From Toxorhynchites rutilus septentrionalis (lineage: Eukaryota > Arthropoda > Insecta > Diptera > Culicidae): a DNA stretch of 64,000 bases. Below the pieces are notes generated by a model. That model saw only the letters and a list, made by a program, of their open reading frames with translations, ran no database searches and was not told where the DNA came from. Numbering within the stretch: the stretch's first letter is position 1; each line of letters begins with the position of its first letter. The stretch spans positions 78,533,935-78,597,934 of the forward strand of contig NC_073744.1 in assembly GCF_029784135.1 (NCBI RefSeq), in the 5' to 3' direction. Below are positions 34,375 to 47,180 of this stretch, one piece after another. Position numbers and translations under genes: made by a program.

Positions 34375-36150
34375 TGACGTAGGACTACGTCTTTCATTTC
34401 TATACCGGGCCGTAAAATAAATGTTTCGAAAATGGAAGCGTTACGCCTGAGACCGAGATTTTGAACGTTAATAGCTCCTAAACAACTGAACGAAATGGTA
34501 TGATGAACACTTCATTCTAAAGATAAAATGTCTACACGTTATATACTTGTTACTTTTTGATCCAAAAAGTTGTTTGAGTAGCCTTAAAATTGCTTTCAAA
34601 CCAGGCTATTGAAATCATCAATCGGTGTAAAAGCGAGCGCCGCTCAGAAATCCACTCAGTTATAATTGAACAGCGATTGGAGCATGTTGTCGTTGTTGTG
34701 GTGAAGCTAACTTCGTTCATCATGAAAGCGTTGATGAACGATGTCACCAAGAGCCTGGAGAGTGATGTCACTGAAAAGGGGATCAAGAGAATATCAGCAT
34801 CGAAAACGGTTCCGCTTGAGACTTCGGAGCAGCCGCCACACACACAAATACAGGCGGAGAACCCTTTTCGTTTGTTTGCCATCCAGCATCGGGAAGATTC
34901 CGGAAAGATGTCATCGTTGCTGAGAAATAATCTGCCAGTTCCCCTTGGAATTGAAAAGTACATTCAAGCGAAAGAGTTTATTTTAATGTTTTATATACTG
35001 CGATCAAATACATTTGGTTTTGTGGTTTTTTCAATCAAGTGCAATTAGCAGGAAAGCTTCTGAAAATAATTCTTCATCAGTAGGATATTTTCGTATCCAA
35101 TATTGGGTACGCGCGCAACGGAAAACGTTTCGCATCGCGAAAATCATAATTTTCAATCCATTATTGCTCAGTCGTTGTAAGTTTTAAATTCAAAGAGTTC
35201 ATTCGCCTCTAGTTTGCCTTCCAAATTGCCATCGTAAACCACACCTAGTCTCGATTCAATCACGGACAAAAAGCGATATTCTGGTGGTGAAACGCATTAA
35301 TTTTTCGTGAGGATAACGACTGGACAACATCGCTGCTGGATGAGCTGGCCGAGCTGGACGGCGAGGGATCGAGTGATTCATTACATCGCTGACCTGACCT
35401 GACCTGAAACGCATTCAGTTTATTTCGAACTGTGAGGGAGCGCAGAAAAGCCGAAACTATCGGGAGGAGAAGAGAAGGCGACCAAGAGAGTATCAGCATA
35501 CGGTTCCGCTTGAGACATTGGAGCAGCCGCCACACACACATACACGCGCGGAACTCTTTTCGTTTGGTTGTCATCCAGCATCGAGAAGATTCCGAAAAGA
35601 TGTCATGGAAATAGAAAAAAAACATTCAAGCGAAAGAGTTTATTTTAATGTTCTCCATCCATATAACACTGCGACCAAATACATTTCGTTTTGTGATTTT
35701 TCAATCAAGTGCGATCAACGTAAGACTACGTCTTTCGGCAATTTATTAGAGGTGCAATGAATCTTAAGAAAGAATTCCCGCTCTACCCACACTGGTGAAC
35801 GATTTTTACTCAACTTTTTCTCAAACGAGAAATGGGTGTTGTGAGAAAGGATGAGCGAACGCAAAAATTATGTAGACTGATTTGATCCAACAGATATTCT
35901 GTCTATAGGAAATGGAATACAAATCATATCACAATACAATCAATGTATTATGTATTATACAACTTTTATGTGATTGCTTCTGTTGCTGAATATTGTGCAT
36001 CCAACGTAACGCTCTCGAAGTCCCCCAAATATTCATTTATTCATTCATTCAGAATTGATTCAGATGCAACTAAAACAAATGGTCACTAAATCAACGATAG
36101 TCCTACGTCACCCTTGCGGTTATACCACAGGTATAACCCACTTCTTGTTT
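34375..36150 (+). mobile_element. Family A repeat copy A3
   Basis: The left end is TGACGTAGGACTACGTC and the right end is GTCCTACGTCACCC, hairpin GGTTATACC-ACA-GGTATAACC and a T run. The interior parallels A1, with one copy of the unit that is duplicated in A1 and no MITE. The 152-residue open frame at 34590-35048 corresponds to broken sequence in A1 and is not supported as a gene. The promoter-like TCAGTT block lies near 34660. Confidence 0.65.
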
Positions 36151-39100
36151 TTTCTTGAAATTTTCCAAATTCTGGTTGTAAATTCACGTGACTCTGGAAA
36201 ATGTCTGCTGCCTTTCCTGGAACATTATTCCGTACTGTTTTGGTCATAAAGGAACAAACCGCCAACAACGTGTATTGTTTTTCATGTGTTTTATACTAAT
36301 TTGAAGTTACAGAATCCTCGATGTTCGCTATGAACGATAAAAATCCTATCATCTGGGGAGTATCGTATTACTTTTCCTCTAAGAATTGTGATATTGTATG
36401 TTAGATTCCGTTTGTACGCTTTGAATCTGGCGTTGTCCTCGTCCCACGATGGGTCCCAAACGGCGACGATGGTGGATGAAGGTGATACGGCTGGCGGAAT
36501 ATCACATGGTGGAAGGTGGAAAAAACGTTTCGGGAGCGCGAATAAAAAACGTCCGAACTCTTTCACTTATAACTCGCTTCCAATTCTGGTAGGAAAAACT
36601 GGCACAAAGGCCAGTGAAAAAACCTACTTCCTTTCGTGAACATGTGTTGTGTGTTTTTTGTGTCAGTTTTGCGCGTGTATGAGTGTGTACGTTTTCGTGT
36701 AGTTTTTGACGTCTATGTTCGTTGATTGGTGGTGGATGATTGCGATCGAACACCGTTGTTTGATCGACAGCCCAGTTGCTGGTTTAACAATTCGTGAGTA
36801 TATTAATCGAACATCGCATGCAGGCTATGTTTGATATACTTAACGTAGACTCAGATCCAATATAAACCCATCTTTATCAACATTCCTCCCAAAGGAGAGT
36901 TCCAAACCGCGTACCCACAGTATTACAACGCAAGAAGAAGTCCTTTGACACAAATCCAAACAATCGCTGCTGCTTCCCGGAAAGCACCAGGGCCCGAAGT
37001 TGTTGTGTGTAAAATCGTTACCCAATCCCCTAAACCTTTCTGCTAATTCAGTTCTAAATCATTAATTATCAGCCATGCCGAGCGAAGGGAGTTATTGTTT
37101 ATTCAGTTCGGGCAAAGTTTTCCAGGCGGCATGCGAAGAAGACGATGACGGTTTGGTTTCATCGGGCTAAACGCCCGTCGCCGGCGGGATGTTTGCTCCT
37201 ACCAGCAAGCTTAGTGGGTTAGCGGAGATTGTTTATTACCGCCAGGACAAAACATGCTAGCGTGGCATGTCTTTTGTGTGCGAAAGTTTCCCCCGGCGGA
37301 GTTTGAATTTTGATGGCTCATTACCCATCGCATCTCGATCGAGGATGTGGAAACGAATGAGGAAGAAAAAATGAGATGGAATGATTAAAATATGCTGTGT
37401 CAAAAGTTCGAAAAAAAAAATCTTCGCTGTATGCAGTTGATTGTTTCACAAATGTCTGCCGGCATCATGTCTACTTGGCACACCTTTTATAAATTTCTGT
37501 AGTGCTTCACGCTCGGTTCCTTCCCATGAATGAAGAATGGCAATTTGTGATTTCTTGATCTGTTGAAGTTGTCGATTACCAGCATAAACACTTCGCACAC
37601 TTCGGAGGAACATTCACTGAAATACAAGGAACAGAGTAGGTTTTTTTTGTTGATCCTCGGTCGTTTTTTGCGATTGGAAAGGTCCAGATCCAACCTTTCT
37701 TTGATCACCGAATGTTCGTTCGTGGGTTTTACTTACTTACGCTGAAAGTCACATTAAATCAAATTTCGGACCTGTGTTGAGATTTGCTTTTCTTCCATTT
37801 TCCGGAAGCTTTCTCAGCGTCAAAAACACGTCATTACACACGAAAACTTGACTTAAAAGCTACGAAAATTATGTTTTTGTCAGATATAAATAACCAGCTG
37901 TCAATCGTTGGAGAGAATACGATTAAACAAATTTATGCAAGTTGATTTTTTTATGTCATACTATAAAAGTACCCATTTAAGAACAAAAGTCATTTTTTGT
38001 TTTATGAGAAAATAAATAAACGATACTGAAACGAATGGTCTACTAATTACCTACTTGTACGCAGTATTGACTGGAATACCGGAAAGTTTCAAAAAACTTT
38101 TAATATTGGAACACATTGACTTCAAATGGGGGTGGATTTTTTGTGCCCATCAGTGTAGATTTGACGAATCCAATTCAAGTTCGAATAGTCATCACAATAT
38201 CTAAAAACATGAAATCATTATTTTGATGAATAGTCTGCATTCATCAATGGAATCTACTGTTCATATGTACGTCTATATTATTTTATTTGCAAAAATACTT
38301 GAATCAGCTTATCTCATAATTCGCCTTCTTCACACATTTATTTGGGCGCTTCACGCTTCCTCTTCAGTTCATCAGTTGAATGTGTGAAAGAGAGCTCTTC
38401 CATATTGAAGGAATTTTCTACTTTGTGTATTTTCTTTTGTCATCGCTGCAGGTGAGTACGACCCACATCGTTGCGTAATTCATCATACTCATCGTCAGTT
38501 TCACCCTCTGTTACCGTTAATATCTATCAAACAGTTTGAGGAATGCTTTGGGGTGGTGGCATTCGTAGTGAAGGATGTTGTACCGTGTCGAAGACGACGT
38601 TCGAGGTCGATGTTACCCGTTAATATGTCATGGGAAGGTACCAGATGTTGCATGTGCTTTGTGTACACCTCGGGTTCATTCATCGATTAACCCGTCAAAC
38701 GTCGCCTTCGGTAAATGTGTTGTCACATAGAGTAGACGTGGGTAATTATTTGCCTCAAATTGACACTCGTGGCGCCTGTTCTAAATTGTTTCGTTTCCGA
38801 GTACATGTGAGAGAAAAATTCCCTACACAAATCATGCTAATTGATTTGGGTCTACAATCAATCATTCACTTGCATGGAATGATCACTGCGATGAGGTCGA
38901 CCCACCAAAAACCCGAAACCACTTGTGAGCTACTTCACGCTCGTAACACCAGCCATCGTCATCGAGGGGACGAATGATGGTGAATATCCCTCACTCATTT
39001 ATGTCAACAGTCGTGAGAAAGATTCAAAACTTAACGACTATTTGGCGTCAACAGACGGTCGGCTTAATGGGTCGAAACAGTTGCAGCGAATTTCACGAGT

Positions 39101-39633
39101 CTCCATCCCTCTCACCCCAGCTAGCAAAGATGTCCTCGGTGTTCGAGCTAATCACCCCCGTCGGTTATATTTTCCCAGCGAAGTCTTCCACGGAAACGAA
39201 CAACAATACCTACAGAAAAAAAAGAAAAAGAGAAGATACAAGTCAACATTCTTTTTCTCTCTCCCCTTCCAGTTCCCACCAGGTAGATGCGAGAGAAACC
39301 GAGAAAGTTATGGATTAGTACACGGGGGCGACAGCGTTTATGTCCGTTTTCGTCGTTTTGATAACTCCTAAGTACCATCGTGGAACGCCACTACACACTC
39401 AAGAAGATAGCGAAGAAGTAAACAGCTAGAAATGATATTGCTTCACTTTTGGACCAAACCGATGGAAAAAGGGGGAACGGCGTCACAACTGTTTGTGTTT
39501 CCTCCATTCTCGGTTCGTGGAAATGAACATCAGCTTGGAAAAGCATCGTCTGGGTGACCTTGAAGTCGGAATGGTAACCTTGGAGTCTAATTTGGAATGA
39601 AATTCTCCTTTTAGCGACTTTGTTTAAAGATTT
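36151..39633. other. Unassigned sequence
   Basis: No gene can be supported. Two overlapping plus-strand frames at 38630-38977 and 38925-39371 have no recognised motif. The stretch 37040-37330 is more GC-rich than its surroundings and might hold host regulatory or exon sequence, but nothing decides this. The block near 36310 is shared with 26140. Confidence 0.3.
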
Positions 39634-39689
39634 TGTATCATTTGAAGCATTCTTTAGGTTTACATATAAAGAATGCTTCAAATGATACA
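39634..39689. repeat. Perfect 23-bp hairpin with 10-base loop
   Basis: TGTATCATTTGAAGCATTC-TTTA pairs exactly with TAAA-GAATGCTTCAAATGATACA across a 10-base loop. One more pair extends the stem outward. No flanking duplication or larger inverted repeat is seen. It could be a tiny palindromic element or a hairpin RNA source; the loop is short for a typical animal microRNA precursor. Confidence 0.7.
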
Positions 39690-40526
39690 ATAAAAATAGA
39701 TATAATAAAAAGTAAATAAAAAAAGTAAGTAAATAAAAACAGAAATTACTCTCTCGATAGCCATTCGGCCGTAGTTCTGTGCGCATGGTAATAACAACAT
39801 AGAAATTACTTTGAAGTTTAGGGGCAAAGTGGTCATAGGTGCATAACGACTTACAATGTTCTGTTTACTATACATAATATACCTCATCACATTCTGCCCT
39901 TGAAGAGATTCCTTTCGTGACTTTGATCCTGGCAAAATATGTCACTCCAATTAAACCATGCCTCATTATACGGAACGTTATGTGTTTCTTGCAACGTTTT
40001 TGTATGCATGAGAAAATTTGAATTGAGACTCTAGGTGAATAGACCAAGCTTTTTTCATATCTTACCTACTAAATCGAATATGATTTGAACAAATTTGGAC
40101 GAAAAAAAAAACGCATAAATGTATCCCATTTAGCTTGATATGTATGAGTGACCACTTTACCTCCAAGCAAAAAAAAAGTTCGATTTTTCAAAATTTTTTT
40201 CTAACGATGGAAAATGTACTATTTTTACTTTTATAGTAAAAGTCGTACGCTATCTTGAACAACAATGAGTTGAAATATAATAATCTTAGAAAAACGGGAA
40301 TTGTAGCGGTATGTGGACGCTGGAAATGGACATATTCCTTAGAATGACCACTATGCCCCCACTTCCCCTACGTGATGAATTAGAAAGGGTTTAAATTTTT
40401 CAGTTCATTCGCCTCTGAATTTTGTATCTTCTTCCCTTATCTTATATACGAGGTCTGTTCGAAAAGTATCGCGATTTTCGAATTTACGTGGGTTACGTAT
40501 ATTTGATTCTAGACTTTTATGTAACA
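39690..40526. other. Unassigned AT-rich sequence
   Basis: I see no gene or recognised element in this interval. Confidence 0.35.
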
Positions 40527-40871
40527 CTAGCTGACCCGGCAAACTTCGTACCGCCCAAAATGTATTGTTTGTTATCAATACCTTCAACATTCACGTTTTC
40601 TTACTAAGAGCACGTTCATGGCTCCAATCGCAGAGCTAATCATTGATTAATCTTCTAATCGACCCTTTAGAATTTTGCTATAAAATTCCTAGTACTTCTA
40701 CCAAAACTTCTCATTCTCTTTCAAGATTATTCAATCACTTGAAAATAACATGTTTCTCCGTTACATGGAATAAATGTGATACATAAAATAAGATAGAATA
40801 AAGACAGCCCTAAATCCGAGAATTCCTTTCTCGAGTTTTGCTCCGATTCATTCAATTTTTATTTATATAGA
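40527..40871 (-). mobile_element. Complete 345-bp non-autonomous Helitron
   Basis: On the minus strand it begins TCTATATAAATAAAAATTGA and ends GAAGTTTGCCGGGTCAGCTAG. It lies precisely between an A (40526) and a T (40872), with no target duplication, which is the canonical Helitron insertion. It carries no coding capacity. Confidence 0.8.
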
Positions 40872-40969
40872 TAGAAGAAGACATAGGAGTTCATTCTATC
40901 ACATTTAAATACATTTCCACTTTCTAACAAAAAACCAATTTCGTTAGCGCAAACATCAAATAGACTAAC

Positions 40970-40985
40970 AACGCTTGTAACTATC
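40970..40985. repeat. Left target-site duplication of LINE-2
   Basis: AACGCTTGTAACTATC here is repeated exactly at 47181-47196, directly after the poly(A) tail of LINE-2. Confidence 0.9.
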
Positions 40986-41493
40986 ATTCGCTATCCAACT
41001 CTTGACGAGTAAAGTTCAGTGTCGTTATTGTGCGTTGCCACTTTTACTATTGTGCGATTGGTATAGTGTACGAGTGAAGGTCATTGCTGTCCGCTTTCGA
41101 ATTGACCTTTTGTGAAGTGGAACAAAGGAAGCAGCGCTCTTGCAGCTTGCAGCCCTTGGCGGCTGTAGAACATTGGCATAACGGGATCGCCATCGTGTGG
41201 CTGTCGTTAACGGGAATTATTATCACGTGACCGTGTGAGCTATTCTTGCGCTATTGTGTTGATCCATAGCGCGTAGTCTCTGTCTCTCCCTGGTTAGGGC
41301 AGTAGAGCGTAGTATCGGAACATCTTTTATATTAAGGTACACATATTTAATATTAATATTATTGTTCAACTCATATGTTCATTGCTTAATATTATCATCA
41401 TAATTTTTTGTTTGTTTGTTTTGTTATTTTTTTTTTTGAGATTATTGTTAAAATCAATAATAGATTAGAAATAAGACAAATTTTTTTTGTAAA

Positions 41494-43068
41494 ATGGAGA
41501 ATAGTGGAGGATCTCCAGAGATGGAGATTTCCGATAATGAATCCCATTCAAGATCTGGGAAAAAACATAAACGAGTCCCTCAAAAAGAAGATAATTCTTC
41601 TGGGGACGAATCTGCTCATCCTTCCAAGCCCCCCTCTAAGAAAATAGCAAGCCTCCCTTCTGAACCCACTGTTACTTCCACTCCCCCTCTCCCATCATCG
41701 ATTTCGCTTCACCCTTCTGATGTTTCCGATCCAACCCAATCCTCGTCCTCGTCCTCGTCCTCGTCTTCTCCCTCTGTTGTCTCCGCTCCACGTGTCAGAG
41801 TTTATCCAGAAGATGCACCTGGAACTGGCCCGTGGGTTGTTTTCCTCCGGCCAAAACCAAAAGGAAAAAACCTTAACGTGATTCAGATCATGAAAGATCT
41901 GGCCAGATACACTTCTGTATCTGAAATTCGCAGGGTTAGACCGAACAAATTGCGGGTTGTCGTGAATGAACGGAAACACGCAAACGAGATTGTTGCTGAC
42001 CAACACTTCACTCTCGAATATAGAACATTTATACCCTCCCATAACGTAGAAATTGAGGGGGTGATAACTGAAACGGGTCTGACGAGCGAACAAATAAAAA
42101 AAGAAGGAAAAGGCAAGTTCAAGAAGCTTCCCTCAATGGAAGTAAAGATCTTGGACTGTCGCCAACTCGGGAAACTCTCCCATGATGGGGACCAAACTAA
42201 ATTTACGCCGTCAGACTCGTTTCGAGTCACCTTTGCTGGTGCCGCCTTCCCTGACTACGTTATGGTGGACAAATTGAGACTACCTGTGCGACTCTTCGTG
42301 CCAAAGCCCATGACTTGCAACAAATGCAAGTCAGTTGGTCACACTTCAGATTATTGTGCCAACAAGGAGCGCTGTGCCACTTGCGGAGAGCAACATGAGG
42401 GGAAATCCTGCAGTGCGACTGAGCATAAGTGTCCATATTGCGGAGGATCCCCACACGCGCTCTCAGCTTGTGAAACTTACAAGAGTCGCTGGGAGAAACA
42501 GGAGCGCTCTTTAAAGGAACGCTCGAAGCGCACTTTTGCGGAAATTTTAAAGGGCGCTTCTCCACTGGCCCAACAACAACAACAACCAATCTCAACACAC
42601 AATATCTTTTCCACGTTGCCAGTTGATGAAATGGAAGCGGACACAGCTAGCGGGGGCACACCGTTTATTTTCAAAGGGAATCCCCGGCGCAAAAATGTGA
42701 CCACTCCCAAAGTTCAAGAACAAGTCCCCCCGGTGATACCCCCAGTTAGCTTGCCTAAAAAATCGAGTGCAGCGGACAAGCAAAATCAGGTTCCTCCTGG
42801 CTTCCGTGGGAATAGTTCACCTTCGAACGACCCAGCACTCGAGGGGACATCAAAAACCCCAACTGTCCCTGTTTTTCCGTCCAGCTCAACTTCCCAATCG
42901 GGATTTATAAAGTTGTCTGACCTTTTGGATCTAATCTTCAAGTGTTTTAATGTTTCCGACTCCATCAGAACCCTTGTCATCTCAATGCTTCCAGTATTAA
43001 AGACAATTTTACAGCAATTGATGCAAACATGGCCCCTCCTTGCAATGATTATCTCTCTTGATGTCTAA
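41494..43068 (+). CDS. LINE-2 ORF1 nucleic-acid-binding (Gag-like) protein
   Basis: This 524-residue protein has the same layout as LINE-1 ORF1. It has a charged N-terminus, a polyserine run encoded by a (TCCTCG)n repeat at about 41740-41766, a conserved central domain, and three zinc knuckles at residues 275-326 (first and third CX2CX4HX4C, middle CX2CX3HX4C). A Pro/Ser-rich C-terminal part contains the VPPG phrase and ends in a hydrophobic segment. Its role would be RNA binding in the retrotransposition particle. The frame is open even though ORF2 is not. The stop overlaps the ORF2 start by 8 bases. Confidence 0.9.
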   Translation: MENSGGSPEMEISDNESHSRSGKKHKRVPQKEDNSSGDESAHPSKPPSKKIASLPSEPTVTSTPPLPSSISLHPSDVSDPTQSSSSSSSSSSPSVVSAPRVRVYPEDAPGTGPWVVFLRPKPKGKNLNVIQIMKDLARYTSVSEIRRVRPNKLRVVVNERKHANEIVADQHFTLEYRTFIPSHNVEIEGVITETGLTSEQIKKEGKGKFKKLPSMEVKILDCRQLGKLSHDGDQTKFTPSDSFRVTFAGAAFPDYVMVDKLRLPVRLFVPKPMTCNKCKSVGHTSDYCANKERCATCGEQHEGKSCSATEHKCPYCGGSPHALSACETYKSRWEKQERSLKERSKRTFAEILKGASPLAQQQQQPISTHNIFSTLPVDEMEADTASGGTPFIFKGNPRRKNVTTPKVQEQVPPVIPPVSLPKKSSAADKQNQVPPGFRGNSSPSNDPALEGTSKTPTVPVFPSSSTSQSGFIKLSDLLDLIFKCFNVSDSIRTLVISMLPVLKTILQQLMQTWPLLAMIISLDV

Positions 43069-46000
43069 TTTAGATAGAGAGGTCGGAGATATCACTGTTT
43101 TTCAGTGGAATTGTCGTAGTCTTATCCCTAAATTGGATACATTCAAATTTTTAATTCATAACTTCAATTGTGATGTTTTTGCTCTGTCCGAAACTTGGCT
43201 TTCTTCGCGAGATGATATCTCTTTCCACGATTTTAATATTATATGCTTGGACCGTGATGATAGATACGGAGGGGTGCTTTTGGGGATCAATAAGTGCCAC
43301 TCATTTTTTCGAATTGACCTTCCACCTATTGGAGGGATCGAAGCTGTTGCTTGTCATGCAAACATCAGAGGCAAAGACCTCTGTATTGTCAGCTTGTATT
43401 GGCCTCCGAGAGCTGCGGTTAGCCGCAAACAACTTGATGACATGTGCTCACTCCTTCCTGAGCCACGATTGATCTTGGGAGACTTCAACTCTCATGGAAC
43501 TGCCTGGGGGGAACAGTACGACGACAATCGTTCATTGTTGATATATGACCTTTGTAACAACTTCAATATGACCGTTTTGAACACTGGGGAAACAACACGT
43601 GTGCCTAAACCTCCTGCTAACCCAAGAGCTCTTGACCTCTCGCTTTGCTCGAATTCACTATCATTAGATTGCAAGTGGAATGTAATCCAGGACCCCAACG
43701 GTAGTGATCACTTGCCAATCAAAATTTCCATCACCATTGGGTCGAATTCTTCTGAATCTATAAACATGGCATATGACCTCACAAGACACATTGACTGGAA
43801 AAAATATACGGACGCGATTGCTCTAGCCATCAATTCCAGAGATGGTTTACCTCCATTGGAGGAGTATAACTTCCTTTCTCGTTTGATCTATGACAGCGCG
43901 GTTCGCGCTCAAACGAAACCCATCCCAGGTTCCACTATTCGTCGAAGGCCTCCCAATCTATGGTGGGATAGCCAATGTTCCAAGCTTTATGTAGAAAAAT
44001 CGAATGCATTCAAAGCTTTTCGGAAACGTGGAACCCCTGAAAATTTTCAGACGTATTTGGACCTTGAAAATCAATTTAAAAACTTGATCAAAGGGAAAAA
44101 ACGTGCTTATTAGCGAAATTTCGTGGGAGGTGTGTCACGAGAAACGTCAATGAAAAAATTATGGAAAGTGGCTCGAAACATGAGAAATCGCTCTTCAACG
44201 AATGAAAGCGAAGAATATTCACATCGATGGATTTTGAATTTTGCACGGAAGGTTTGTCCTGATTCCGCTCCTGTGCAAAAAATTGTTCGAGATATACCAC
44301 AAGATAGGTGCGATCTTGATTCCGAGTTTTCGATGGTAGAATTCTCTCTTGCTCTCCTTTCATGTAACAATTCTGCTCCGGGATCGGATCGAATTAAGTT
44401 CAACTTGCTGAAAAACCTCCCTGATGTGGCGAAACATCGCTTGTTGAATTTATTCAATCGGTTTCTGGAGCATAATATTGTTCCAGATGATTGGAGACAA
44501 GTACGAGTTATAGCTATTCAAAAACCCGGAAAACCCGCGTCCGACTTCAATTCGTACCGCCCAATAGCAATGCTGTCTTGTATACGGAAACTGTTGGAGA
44601 AAATGATCTTTTTTCGCCTTGATCGATGGGTTGAAACGAATGGCCTACTCTCAGATACACAATATGGGTTCCGCAGGGGCAAGGGGACGAATGATTGTCT
44701 TGCGTTGCTTTCTTCAGAAATTCAAATGGCTTACGCCGAAAAAAAAACAAATGGCTTCAGTATTCTTGGACATAAAGGGGGCCTTTGATTCTGTTTCAAT
44801 AGAGGTTTTGTCAGACAAATTACACTCTCGGGGTCTGCCGCCTCTATTGAATAATATGTTATATAACTTGCTTTGTGAGAAACATTTGAATTTTTCTCAC
44901 GGAGATTCGGCAGTAAGTCGGGTCTCTTACAAGGGCCTCCCTCAGGGTTCATGTTTAAGCCCCCTTTTGTACAACTTCTATGTAAGCGACATTGACAATT
45001 GCCTTACACAAAATTGCAGCTTAAGACAACTTGCAGATGATGGAGTAGTGTCTGTCGTAGGATCAAAAGAATCCGACCTGCAAGAACCCTTACAAGATAC
45101 TTTGAACAATTTTTCAACCTGGGCCATTGGGCTAGGGATCGAATTCTCCACGGAGAAAACAGAGATGGTGGTTTTTTCTAGGAAGCATAGACCAGCAAAA
45201 CCAAAGCTTCAACTTTTGGGTAAACCGATCACTCATGCTATGTCATTCAAGTATCTTGGGGTCTGGTTCGACTCCAAATGTACTTGGGGGGCCCATATTA
45301 GGTATCTGAGTAAAAAATGTCAACAAAGAATAAACTTTCTCCGTACAATTACCGGCACCTGGTGGGGAGCCCATCCCGAAGATCTTATTATGTTGTATCG
45401 AACAACTATTCTCTCAGTGATGGAGTATGGCAGTTTCTGTTTTCAATCAGCTGCCAAAACACACCTCATTAAACTCGAGCGAATTCAGTATCTTTGTCTC
45501 CGTATTGCGTTGGGATGTATGCCCTCAACGCATACCATGAGTCTCGAGGTTTTGGCAGGCATACTCCCACTAAAAGATCGCTTCAATTTATTATCTCTTC
45601 GGTTCCTCATCCGGTGTAAGGTTATGAATCCATTGGTGATCGGAAATTTTGAGCAATTGATCGAGCTAAATTTTCATTCTGGATTCATGAATTCATATCA
45701 TGAATTCACCTCTATGCAGGTTGTTCCTTCTTCGTATATTCCCAACCGTGTTTGTTTTCCTGACTACATCAATTCCTCTGTACATTTCGATCTGTTCATG
45801 AAGGAGAAAATCCATGAAAATCCATATTATCTTAAATTGGGGTTCGTTCCTACAATCTTCAATGCAAAGTATGGGCGTATCAATTGTGATAATATATACT
45901 TTACTGATGGGTCCTCTATGAATGAGTCCACAGGATTTGGAGTGTTCAACGTATTTTTTAGCACCTCACACAGTCTTCAGAATCCTTGCTCGGTATATAT

Positions 46001-46745
46001 TGCTGAACTGGCAGCGATATACTGGGCGCTGGACAGCGTTGCCTCACGACCTGTTGAACACTATTACATTGTAACGGATAGTCTTAGCTCTGTCGAAGCT
46101 ATCCGTTCAGTGAGGCCGGAAAAGCACTCGCCGTACTTCCTTGAGAGAATACAAGAAATTTTGAGTGCTTTATCCAGACGCTGTTATGTCATTACCTTTG
46201 TCTGGGTCCCTTCACATTGCTCAATTCCGGGTAATGAGAGGGCTGACTCATTGGCAAAGGTAGGTGCAATTGAAGGCGATATTTATCAGCGTTAAATCGC
46301 CTTCAATGAATTTTATTCTTTAGTTCGCAAAAATACCATCGTTAACTGGCAACGCAAGTGGAATGAAGATGAATTGGGCCGGTGGTTTCACTCGATTATC
46401 CCTAAGGTTAGCCTCAAACCGTGGTTCAAAAGTCTAGACTTGAGTCGGGACTTTATCCGCACCTTCTCCCGACTCATGTCCAATCACTGTTCGTTAGATG
46501 CACTACTCTTTCGTTTCAATCTTGCCAGCAGCAATCTCTGCGTTTGTGGCCAAGGTTATCACGACATCGAGCACATTGTTTGGTCGTGCGAGGTGTATCT
46601 GGTCGCCAGATCGAATTTAGAAAACTCCCTTCGGGCCCGAGGAAGACAGCCCAATGTGCCGGTGAGAGATGTGTTGGCTCGGTTAGACCTTGATTACATG
46701 TCCCATATATATGTTTTCCTTAAAGCTATAGATCTTCGTGTGTGA
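43061..46745 (+). pseudogene. LINE-2 ORF2 (endonuclease, RT, RNase H), disrupted
   Basis: The domain order equals LINE-1 ORF2: endonuclease with GDFNSHG and SDHLPI, reverse transcriptase with LDIKGAFD and QLADDG, RNase H with FTDGS, AELAAIYWAL, TDSLSS and ADSLAK, and a C-terminal CVCG...H...H...C segment. Three lesions inactivate it. There is a TAG at 44111-44113 where LINE-1 has Trp, one extra A in a 9-A run at 44739-44747 that shifts the frame, and a TAA at 46293-46295 where LINE-1 has Gln. The motif A Asp that LINE-1 lacks is present here. The start at 43061 is chosen because ATGTCTAA couples it to the ORF1 stop. Confidence 0.92.
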
Positions 46746-46998
46746 TTGTCCCTACATCCTTATACCCTCATTTCCTTCCTTTGCGGGTAATTCGTCTCCT
46801 TGCTATAAATAGTAGAATAAGTTGAAATGTAAATAAACTATAGATATACGAATAGATTTAAGAATTGAGTGCTCATCAACATTGTTACAATTTCCTTATA
46901 TCCCATCCTTCTCCTAAAAATATGTCACCCTTCTAAACTCGAGTACACCGCGAGTAATCGGTTTTCCACCTTACTAACCATAGATGTAAGAAAATTTT

Positions 46999-47100
<102 letters not shown>

Positions 47101-47180
47101 TTAAAAATATATTTAAGAATTCGGCTCCTTTAAACTTAAGTAACTGAGCCTGTAAAAATAAACGAATTAAAAAAAAAAAA

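Noticed and set aside
34590..35048. 152-residue frame in A3 as a gene; parts looked vaguely histone-like around SFIMKALMNDV
   Set aside because: The resemblance is weak, the homologous A1 sequence is interrupted, and no histone-fold core could be followed.
38630..39371. Overlapping plus-strand frames as a host gene
   Set aside because: No domain, splice or start context, and the two frames overlap in different phases with no basis for choosing.
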